A stretch of DNA of 5,338 nucleotides from Terriglobia bacterium (GTDB lineage: Bacteria; Acidobacteriota; Terriglobia; UBA7540): positions 1 to 5,338 of the forward strand of contig JALHUF010000263.1 in NCBI GenBank assembly GCA_022866195.1, written 5' to 3'. A program made the position numbers and the translations under genes. The notes under the pieces were generated by a model that searched no databases, had not been told where the DNA came from, and was given only the letters and a program-made list of their open reading frames with translations. Positions within the stretch are counted from its first letter, which is position 1. The number at the start of each line of letters is the position of its first letter. Below, piece by piece: positions 1 through 5,217 of this stretch.

Positions 1-888
1 ATCTCGCTGGGTCTGAAACAGCTCACTCCCGACCCCTGGGACCACGTGCCTTCCACTTACCACCCCGGCGAACGCGTGCGGGGCCGGGTGGTGGGCATCG
101 TGGATTATGGAGTCTTTGTCGAACTCGAGCCTGGGGTCGAAGGCTTGATTCACATTTCCGAGATGACCTGGAGCAAACGGCTCAAACACCCATCCAAGTT
201 CGTCCACCCGGGAGACCAAGTGGAGGCGGCAGTGCTGGAGGTCAGCCCCAGCCAGCGGCGCATCTCGCTCAGCCTGAAACAGACTCTGCCTGACCCATGG
301 AGCGCGCTCGGGGAGCGTTACGCCGTAGGCGCCCTGGTAGAAGGGCGGGTGCGCAACCTCACCGAGTTCGGGGCGTTTGTCGAGCTCGAGGAGGGTGTGG
401 ACGGCTTGATCCACCTCTCGAACATGTCTTGGGCTAAGGATGTGAGGCACCCCTCGGAAGTCCTAAAGAAGGGCCAGAGGGTCGAAGCTGTCATCTTGAA
501 CCTGGATTCAGCCAAGCGCCGCCTCTCGTTGGGGCTGAAGCAGCTTCAGCCGGATAACTGGGAGGAGTTCTGCTCCCGCACGCACGTGGGAGACATCGTC
601 CGTGGCAGGGTTTCGCGCATGGCGTCCTTCGGGGCGTTTGTCGAAATCGAGGGGGGGATGGAAGGCCTCTGCCATATCTCCGAATTCGAGGAAGATCACC
701 GCGGCGGCCCAAAACAGCTCGAGGTGGGACGCGAGCGGGACTTCCGCGTGCTGCGATTGAATCCCGCCGAGAAGAAAATCGGCTTGAGCATGAAAGGTGT
801 GGAACAGGCCGCGGATCGACCGGGGTCGGAGGGGACAGCCAAGGAGGAGGCGGCTACCACATCCGCTTTGCCCCCGGCCGAAGCGTAG
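1..888 (+). CDS. rpsA: 30S ribosomal protein S1, C-terminal part (5' end outside window)
   Basis: The frame is open from base 1 and ends at TAG 886-888, giving 295 visible codons; the true start lies upstream. The first 13 residues (ISLGLKQ..., ending PDPW) are the tail of one S1 repeat. Three complete S1 (OB-fold) repeats follow, at about visible residues 22-93, 109-180 and 196-265. Each has the G-x-V-x-G-x-V opening, an FGAFVE/YGVFVE core, a GLIHIS-type strand and a closing R-(I/L)-S-L-x-L-K or equivalent. The repeats are linked by P-D-x-W spacers typical of bacterial S1. A short acidic/Ala-rich tail (266-295) closes the protein. S1 is an RNA-binding protein of the small ribosomal subunit that helps load mRNA for translation initiation. 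The last repeat is the most diverged, with an EFEEDHRGG insert-like segment. The GTG at 46 is in frame but is inside the gene, not a start. The following gene is ihfB-like, the order also known in Escherichia coli. Confidence 0.94.
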   Translation: MSLGLKQLTPDPWDHVPSTYHPGERVRGRVVGIVDYGVFVELEPGVEGLIHISEMTWSKRLKHPSKFVHPGDQVEAAVLEVSPSQRRISLSLKQTLPDPWSALGERYAVGALVEGRVRNLTEFGAFVELEEGVDGLIHLSNMSWAKDVRHPSEVLKKGQRVEAVILNLDSAKRRLSLGLKQLQPDNWEEFCSRTHVGDIVRGRVSRMASFGAFVEIEGGMEGLCHISEFEEDHRGGPKQLEVGRERDFRVLRLNPAEKKIGLSMKGVEQAADRPGSEGTAKEEAATTSALPPAEA

Positions 889-1012
889 CCCCGGGGCAGC
901 GGACGTCAACTTGGTTCTTTCGCAAGTGCGCACGGGCGAGGCGGGAACATACGGCGCCCAGGGGGAAAGGATAAGCTGGCAGGCCCAAACTCACGGGAAG
1001 AGAATCGGGCCC

Positions 1013-1018
1013 AGGGAG
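1013..1018 (+). promoter_or_regulatory. Ribosome binding site of the ihfB-like gene
   Basis: AGGGAG lies 6 nt before the ATG at 1025. It supports that start for the HU/IHF-type protein, whose N-terminus (MTKADLI) is also the usual family start. Confidence 0.7.
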
Positions 1019-1024
1019 TGAAAC

Positions 1025-1381
1025 ATGACGAAGGCTGATTTGATAGAAGAGGTTTCGCGGGCAGTCGAGATGAGTCGGAAGGATTCCGAGATCATTGTCG
1101 AAACCATCTTTGAGAGCATTGTGAAGTCTCTGCGCACGGGCGACAAGATTGAGATTCGGGGCTTCGGGAGTTTTCGCACGCGCCAGCGCAAGCCGCGGAT
1201 CGGGCGCAATCCCAAGACCGGGGCGCGCGTGGATGTCCCTGCCAAGAAGATCCCGTTCTTCAAGCCCAGCAAGGAATTGAAGGATCTCGTTAACGGCAGC
1301 GCGGAAGCGCCGGCCGCTTCGCCGCCGGCCCCCGCCGAGCCGCCGGCGGCGCCTCCCGCGCCAGAAGCCTCGGCGACGTGA
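1025..1381 (+). CDS. ihfB: HU/IHF-family DNA-binding protein, IHF beta-like, with Pro/Ala-rich tail
   Basis: This 118-residue protein has a complete HU/IHF fold in residues 1-90: an MTKADLIEEV helical N-terminus, the dimerisation helices, GDKIEIRGFGSF at 39-50, and the beta-arm with RIGRNPKTG at 58-66. Pro63 is at the tip and would intercalate DNA. The closing helix is FKPSKELKDLVN (79-90). The family binds and sharply bends DNA as a dimer and acts in nucleoid organisation, replication, recombination and transcription. The GFGSF and PSKELKD wording and the position just after rpsA favour IHF beta over plain HU, but an alpha partner is not visible and a homodimer is possible. Family members usually end near residue 90-95; here about 25 extra residues (93-118), almost all Pro, Ala, Glu and Ser, form a low-complexity tail. 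Start ATG 1025 has a good Shine-Dalgarno. The HIT gene follows after 34 bp, so the two are probably cotranscribed. Confidence 0.92.
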   Translation: MTKADLIEEVSRAVEMSRKDSEIIVETIFESIVKSLRTGDKIEIRGFGSFRTRQRKPRIGRNPKTGARVDVPAKKIPFFKPSKELKDLVNGSAEAPAASPPAPAEPPAAPPAPEASAT

Positions 1382-1415
1382 GTCGGGGCGCGCCCCGCGT
1401 TACGGCAGCAGGCAC

Positions 1416-1904
1416 ATGGACATCTTGTGGAGTCCCTGGCGATTTCGCTACGTCACTGAGGCGGCCAAGAGCGACCGTTGCATCTTCTGCGATAAGGCGG
1501 CCGGGGGCGCGTCACACGACCGGGAAGCCCTGATCCTCCACCGCGCCCGATCCAGTTTCGTCATTCTCAATCTTTATCCCTACCCCACAGGCCACACCAT
1601 GATCGCTCCTTACGATCACGTGGGGGACCTCTCGGAGCTCGACGCTGCAACCCTGCAGGAGATGATGGAACTGGCCCAGAAGGTTCAGGCTGCCCTAAAG
1701 GAGAGCTACCACCCGGAAGGTTACAACTTGGGGATGAACCTCGGTAAATGCGCTGGGGCTGGGGTGGCTGACCATCTCCACCTCCATCTTCTCCCCCGCT
1801 GGAGCGGCGATTCCAATTTCATGACGGTCATCGGTGAAACCCGCGTCCAGCCCGAAGACCTCTTCACCACCTACGACAAGCTGGTTACTTTCTTCCGTTC
1901 TTAA
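1416..1904 (+). CDS. HIT-family hydrolase/transferase, Ap4A phosphorylase-like
   Basis: This 162-residue protein has the histidine-triad signature H120-L-H122-L-H124-L-L followed by PRW. His122 is the expected nucleophile that attacks the alpha-phosphate of a nucleotide substrate. Other family marks are the MDILWSPWRFRYV start, a C22-I-F-C25 pair near the N-terminus (likely a structural zinc site), NLYPYPTGH at 52-60, and GMNLGKCAGAGVADH at 106-120. The N-terminal W-x-P-W-R and the G-D-x-N-F segment after the triad resemble the mycobacterial Ap4A phosphorylase/ATP adenylyltransferase subgroup more than the short Hint proteins. The likely role is cytoplasmic degradation of dinucleoside polyphosphates such as Ap4A; the exact substrate cannot be read from sequence. 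ATG 1416 gives the canonical N-terminus, although the ribosome site (AGG at 1410-1412) is weak, fitting translation within an ihfB-HIT operon. Stop TAA is at 1902-1904. Confidence 0.9.
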   Translation: MDILWSPWRFRYVTEAAKSDRCIFCDKAAGGASHDREALILHRARSSFVILNLYPYPTGHTMIAPYDHVGDLSELDAATLQEMMELAQKVQAALKESYHPEGYNLGMNLGKCAGAGVADHLHLHLLPRWSGDSNFMTVIGETRVQPEDLFTTYDKLVTFFRS

Positions 1905-1931
1905 GCAAATCTGTGTGGGGGAATTGTCCCG

Positions 1932-1948
1932 GCCGCCGCCGAGGCGGC
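1932..1948. other. Small GC hairpin between convergent gene ends
   Basis: GCCGCC (1932-1937) and GGCGGC (1943-1948) form a perfect 6-bp stem with a 5-nt loop. It sits in the 66-bp gap between the HIT stop and the stop of the opposing MBL-PilZ gene. No T-tract follows directly on either strand, so it is not a standard intrinsic terminator. It may still help separate the two transcripts, or be chance in GC-rich sequence. Confidence 0.3.
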
Positions 1949-1970
1949 ATGCGTGCAGCCAGGCAGGATC

Positions 1971-3212
1971 TCAGGCAGGCTTTTTTTCGGAGGGATCGCT
2001 CTCGTCCTCAGGCGACTTCTCTCCTGCCGACGCCTCTTCCGGGGCCACCCGCTGCGCGGCCACGCCCTGGACCGGCTCGGAGTAGTCTAAGGCCCAGTCG
2101 AGACGTTCCAGGCGAAGGGGCTCGGCGACGAAACGCAAAACCACCTCGCCCCGGTGGGTGATCTCGTCCGGCAGAACGACTTCCAAGTCCACCGGTTCGT
2201 CCGGCCATACCTCAGAGGGGGTAACAAAGTAGATGCCAGACCTCGAGACGTCCCGGGCGAATCCTTCGGCCTTCACCCTCTCGCCTCCCGGTCCGCGCAA
2301 AGCCAGCCGCAGAGGACGCTCAAGCCTATACCGGCGGTCGCGGCGGCGGTCGCGCCCCTCGGCAAACTCCGCCTGGCGGACATCCCCCTGGGGCAGAACG
2401 AGCTCCAGGCCCTCGGCCGCCCCGCGCGCCTGCGGAAATTCCTGCCGGGCCTTTTCCACCAAACCGTCCACAAAAGCATCATCATTGTCCGGATCGTGGT
2501 GGAACAGCACCAATTGCTTCACCCCGCACTCCCGCGCGATGCGCGTCCCCTCCAGCCAACTGCTGTGCCCCCAGCCTTTCCGGTCGCCGCGTAACTGCTC
2601 CGGCGTGTACTGAGCGTCGTACACCAATACATCCGCCCCCTGGGCCAGCTCGCGCAGCGAGCGATCGTGGAAAGGCGAACCCGGCTCCGTGTCGGTGGCG
2701 AATACAAACACGGCTCCGTCTGCCTCAATCCGGTAGGCTACACACTCCTGCGGGTGATTCAAGGGAGCCCAGCTGATGCTCGCCCCGCTCAGGTTGATGG
2801 AGCTTGCCTCCAGATCGAAGAAATGCCGCACCGCCCCCATGGACGTCATATCCACGGGGAAGTACGGATTGACCATCTGCCCTTCCACCGCCCCCTGCAG
2901 CTCCAGTCCCTTGCGCAACACCGAGTGGAAGAAAAACGCGTTGCCCGTGCGGTAGAGAGGAAGGAAAAACGGGATCCCCTGAATGTGATCCCAGTGGAAG
3001 TGCGTCATGAAGACGTAACCGTGAATGGGATGCTCACCGAACTCGCGCAGCAGGCTCTTCCCCAGAGCGCGCAGACCGCTGCCGCAGTCGAGAATGATCA
3101 GCGTGCCATTGTCGATGCGCACTTCAACACAAGGCGTGTTCCCGCCGTATCGCGAGTTGCGGCGTTCGGGCGTAGGTGTGGACCCCCGCACACCCCAGAA
3201 CTTGATTCTCAT
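1971..3212 (-). CDS. MBL-fold metallo-hydrolase fused to a C-terminal PilZ domain
   Basis: This 413-residue protein has two domains. Residues 1-277 are a metallo-beta-lactamase fold of the PhnP/COG1235-like type. They open MRIKFWGVRGSTPTP, with RYGGNT at 21-26, LDCGSG at 41-46, and the metal motif H71-F-H73-W-D75-H76. Likely further ligands are His153 (LNHP), Asp174 (FATD) and a His in LFHHD (236-240). The D199-A-Q-Y and KGWGHSS stretches are also subgroup marks. Residues about 287-380 are PilZ, with R290-x-x-x-R294 and D321-x-S323-x-x-G326, the two motifs that bind cyclic di-GMP. The last 30 residues are charged and probably disordered. Related MBL proteins are hydrolases, some acting on phosphodiesters; the substrate here is unknown. 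I infer that c-di-GMP could control the hydrolase. There is no signal peptide, so it is likely cytoplasmic. The ATG at 3212 has a strong ribosome site. The gene is divergent from the UvrC-like gene and convergent with the HIT gene. Confidence 0.9.
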   Translation of the reverse strand: MRIKFWGVRGSTPTPERRNSRYGGNTPCVEVRIDNGTLIILDCGSGLRALGKSLLREFGEHPIHGYVFMTHFHWDHIQGIPFFLPLYRTGNAFFFHSVLRKGLELQGAVEGQMVNPYFPVDMTSMGAVRHFFDLEASSINLSGASISWAPLNHPQECVAYRIEADGAVFVFATDTEPGSPFHDRSLRELAQGADVLVYDAQYTPEQLRGDRKGWGHSSWLEGTRIARECGVKQLVLFHHDPDNDDAFVDGLVEKARQEFPQARGAAEGLELVLPQGDVRQAEFAEGRDRRRDRRYRLERPLRLALRGPGGERVKAEGFARDVSRSGIYFVTPSEVWPDEPVDLEVVLPDEITHRGEVVLRFVAEPLRLERLDWALDYSEPVQGVAAQRVAPEEASAGEKSPEDESDPSEKKPA

Positions 3213-3218
3213 GTTTTA

Positions 3219-3225
3219 CCACCTT
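3219..3225 (-). promoter_or_regulatory. Ribosome binding site of the MBL-PilZ gene
   Basis: On the minus strand AAGGTGG lies 6 nt before the ATG at 3212-3210. This strongly supports that start. The site sits inside an imperfect inverted repeat (3216-3232, TTACACC against GGTGGTAA with one bulged base) that could partly occlude it. Confidence 0.75.
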
Positions 3226-3433
3226 GGTGTAACCGCACGACCGGGCCGAAAAAAGGCAGGGCGTCACTATGCAAGAGCCGAAACTTGTTTTCCCCCTCGG
3301 CCTTGACCCCCCATCCGGCCTCGCTTAGCCTAGCAAACTCCGGCGCCACTGTCCACCCCTACCTATGTGCAAACTAACAAACGGGTCAGGAGACTGCAGA
3401 GGGCACTGCCTGACTGGCTAAGGGCGCTCCAGC

Positions 3434-3463
3434 TTGACCCCTTTTCCCCACGGCGACTAGAAT
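3434..3463 (+). promoter_or_regulatory. Sigma70-type promoter of the UvrC-like gene
   Basis: TTGACC (3434-3439) and TAGAAT (3458-3463) are separated by 18 nt. Each hexamer matches the consensus at five of six positions. Transcription would start near 3470, leaving a leader of about 15 nt before ATG 3485. Assignment is by consensus only. Confidence 0.65.
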
Positions 3464-3484
3464 CTCACAGACTCGAGGCATGAG

Positions 3485-4618
3485 ATGCGACTTCAATTCT
3501 CGATCCCATTTGATCCTGCCGGTGATGAGAATTCACTCATAGCCTCCGTCGCGCCCAGACCCGCTGTGTTCGCCCTCCTGCTTTTAGATGCAGCGGGAAG
3601 GTCAGCGGCTGCGCCCTATCTCGGCCGGACGGTGGATCTTCGTCGCCGCCTTGGACGCCTCCTGGGAAAGGCCAGTGGCACCTCCAAGCTGCTGAATTTA
3701 CGGGAGGTCACGCGTCGGATCGATTATCAGTGGATCGGCTCCTCGCTGGAAGCACAGTGGCTCCTCTACCGCCTTAACAGACTTCATTATCCAAGCCTCT
3801 ACCGGCAGCGGTTACGATTGAAGCCGCCCACCTTGCTCAAGATCAACCTGCGGAACCGCTTCCCTCGCTGCTATCCCACGCGCCGCCTTTCCAACGACGG
3901 CTCCTTCTACTACGGCCCCTTCCCTTCGCGCCTGGCGGCCGAGCGGTTCGCGGCGGAGTTTCTCGACCTCTTCCAGATACGCCGCTGCGTCGAAGACCTG
4001 AATCCCGACCCCACGCATCCCGGTTGCGTCTATTCTCAAATGCACATGTGCCTGGCCCCGTGCTTCGGCGGGTGCACGGACGACGACTATCACGAGGAAG
4101 TGGCGCGGGTGGTGGCCTTCCTAGACGCCGAAGGCCAATCCCTCATTCGCAGTCTCCGGGCCGAACGAGCCCAGGCTTCGGAGGCGCTGGAATTCGAGCA
4201 AGCCGCTAAGCTGCATCGCCGGCTGGAAAAAGTACACGAGGTCCTGAAGCAGAAGTCCGGCCTCGTCCGCAACCTGCGTGACCTTCACGCCGTGATCGTG
4301 GTGCGCGGAACGGAAGCCAAGACCGCTGCATTCTTCCGCGTCCGCTCAGGCGAGCTTCGGGGTCCAAGCACACTTTCACTGGATGAGAACGTGCCGTCAC
4401 CAATCCCGCTCGACCGGCAACTCCACGCGCTGCTGGACTCGCTGGCCACCGAAGATACACACGCCCCGGCGCTTCCACCGTGGGAACACTTGAGCCTTCT
4501 GGCTCGCTGGTACTACAGCAGCTTTCGCCAGGGCGAGTTGCTCATGCTGCCGGCCAATCAGGAAATCCCCCACGCCCGCTTGATCCGCCTCTGCCGCAAA
4601 GTGCTGGCGGAAGCCTAA
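3485..4618 (+). CDS. UvrC-like protein: GIY-YIG remnant, Fe-S cysteine region and UVR domain, no C-terminal nuclease
   Basis: This 377-residue protein matches the N-terminal half of excinuclease subunit UvrC. Residues 24-107 align with the GIY-YIG domain; Y45-L-G47 and R55 remain. By-eye alignment to Thermotoga UvrC suggests the GIY tyrosine is Phe29, the lysine is Arg48, the metal-binding Glu is Leu94 and the Asn is Tyr106. Residues 116-147 (KINLRNRFPRCYPTRR, FYYGPFPS) are typical UvrC. Cysteines 168, 181, 189 and 193 match the spacing of the UvrC iron-sulfur ligands. Residues 231-256 are a UVR helix pair (EALEFEQAAKLHRRLEKV), which in UvrC contacts UvrB. Full UvrC is about 600 residues and carries an RNase H-like nuclease plus HhH; both are absent. 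The last 120 residues match nothing I recognise. E. coli Cho is also short but relies on an active GIY-YIG. This protein may bind UvrB or DNA without cutting. ATG 3485 follows GAGG (3475-3478). Confidence 0.85.
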   Translation: MRLQFSIPFDPAGDENSLIASVAPRPAVFALLLLDAAGRSAAAPYLGRTVDLRRRLGRLLGKASGTSKLLNLREVTRRIDYQWIGSSLEAQWLLYRLNRLHYPSLYRQRLRLKPPTLLKINLRNRFPRCYPTRRLSNDGSFYYGPFPSRLAAERFAAEFLDLFQIRRCVEDLNPDPTHPGCVYSQMHMCLAPCFGGCTDDDYHEEVARVVAFLDAEGQSLIRSLRAERAQASEALEFEQAAKLHRRLEKVHEVLKQKSGLVRNLRDLHAVIVVRGTEAKTAAFFRVRSGELRGPSTLSLDENVPSPIPLDRQLHALLDSLATEDTHAPALPPWEHLSLLARWYYSSFRQGELLMLPANQEIPHARLIRLCRKVLAEA

Positions 4619-4745
4619 GGAGTCCAAAGCGGAGAACGCGCTCGGCCTCGCTTCACCTCCTCCCGGGCGGACGAATGAAACTCTAGGGCACGGCGAGCGA
4701 AGTTGATGAGGCGCGGCGATGAGGACACTGCACGCCCCAGCCGGT
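4619..4745. other. Intergenic stretch upstream of the PBP promoter
   Basis: No supportable gene or intrinsic terminator for the UvrC-like gene is visible here. The one small structure is a direct repeat GATGAGG at 4705-4711 and 4718-4724 (period 13 bp), about 22 bp upstream of the -35 box of the next promoter. It could be a regulator site or chance. Confidence 0.35.
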
Positions 4746-4774
4746 TTGACTGTCGGGTTAGGGGGCCATAGAAT
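4746..4774 (+). promoter_or_regulatory. Near-consensus sigma70-type promoter of the class A PBP gene
   Basis: TTGACT (4746-4751) and TAGAAT (4769-4774) are separated by the optimal 17 nt; each hexamer has five of six consensus bases. Initiation would fall near 4781, leaving a leader of only about 14 nt. The GGAG ribosome site (4781-4784) would then be at the very 5' end of the mRNA. Confidence 0.75.
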
Positions 4775-4794
4775 GGTTTAGGAGCAGGCCTTCC

Positions 4795-5217
4795 ATGGCG
4801 GAACTTCAGTCTCTTGGGCTTTCGGGACCGGCAAGCGAGCCACCTCCGCCCCCGCCGCCGCAGCCGCCGCGCGTGCGCAGCCGCAAAGTTTTCGGCCAGT
4901 TCATCTTTGTCATCCTGCTCCTGCTTTCCGCGGGCGCGGGAGCGCTGGCGGGACTGGTTTTTGTTTACTCCTCGGACCTGCCCCAGGTCCGCCAGCTCAT
5001 GGACTATCGGCCGGACGTGATGACGGAGCTTTACGCCGACGACGGCACGCCCATCGGCAGCTTCGCGCTTGAGCACCGCGTGATGGTCACCTACGACCAG
5101 ATCCCGCGCGGGCTGATAGACGCCGTCCTCTCGGTGGAGGACCGGCACTTCGAGAGCCATTGGGGCGTGGACGTTATCGGCGTGGCGCGGGCCGCCCTGA
5201 CCGACTTGCTGGAGTGA
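4795..5217 (+). CDS. Class A penicillin-binding protein (PBP1A-type), N-terminal part ending at a premature stop
   Basis: This 140-codon frame encodes the start of a bifunctional PBP. Residues 1-32 form a cytoplasmic tail with seven consecutive prolines (16-22) and a basic RVRSRK stretch. A transmembrane anchor follows at about 33-57. Residues 73-90 (DVMTELYADDGTPIGSF) are the usual linker before the transglycosylase. Residues 103-128 hold GT51 motif 1, E115-D-R-H-F-x-x-H-x-G, with Glu115 the expected catalytic base. GT51 enzymes polymerise lipid II into glycan strands at the outer face of the membrane. The family is normally 600-800 residues with a transpeptidase domain; here the frame stops at TGA 5215-5217 within the GT51 domain. 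Homologous sequence resumes at once in the same frame, so the stop is not a genuine gene end. The 140-residue product would lack motif 2 and the transpeptidase. Start ATG 4795 follows TAGGAG (4779-4784), 10 nt away. Confidence 0.85.
   Translation: MAELQSLGLSGPASEPPPPPPPQPPRVRSRKVFGQFIFVILLLLSAGAGALAGLVFVYSSDLPQVRQLMDYRPDVMTELYADDGTPIGSFALEHRVMVTYDQIPRGLIDAVLSVEDRHFESHWGVDVIGVARAALTDLLE

Larger units (their letters stand above)
3213..3484. other. Divergent intergenic region between MBL-PilZ and UvrC-like genes
   Basis: These 272 bp contain no convincing coding frame of their own. A + strand promoter is at 3434-3463. An inverted repeat, GTCAGG (3385-3390) and CCTGAC (3409-3414) with 18 nt between, lies upstream of its -35 box and could be an operator. 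For the minus-strand gene I find only a weak -10-like CATAGT (3271-3266) without a matching -35 element. Its promoter is therefore unresolved. Confidence 0.5.

Noticed and set aside
46..48. GTG at 46 as the start of the S1 gene
   Set aside because: The frame is open upstream to base 1 and encodes the end of another S1 repeat, so the gene begins before the window.
888..897. Perfect palindrome GCCCCGGGGC at the rpsA stop as a terminator
   Set aside because: It has no loop and no following T-tract; it is probably chance in GC-rich sequence.
1321..1350. GC repeats and the palindrome GCCGCCGGCGGC in the ihfB-like gene
   Set aside because: They follow from Pro/Ala codons in a low-complexity tail and need no separate explanation.
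1981..1987. T7 tract downstream of the HIT gene as an intrinsic terminator
   Set aside because: The bases just upstream are direct repeats (CAGGCAGG) rather than a stem, and the only hairpin is over 30 nt away. The tract is explained by Lys codons near the end of the minus-strand gene.
2667..3377. Plus-strand open frame (236 codons) opposite the MBL-PilZ gene
   Set aside because: It is a shadow of the MBL domain; the minus strand carries the conserved metal motifs and a strong ribosome site, while this frame has neither.
5215..5217. TGA as a recoded codon (Gly as in code 25, Trp, or selenocysteine)
   Set aside because: The ihfB-like and MBL-PilZ genes both end at TGA where the proteins should end, the DNA is GC-rich unlike known code-25 lineages, and no convincing SECIS-like hairpin with correct spacing follows. 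GT51 proteins are not selenoproteins.
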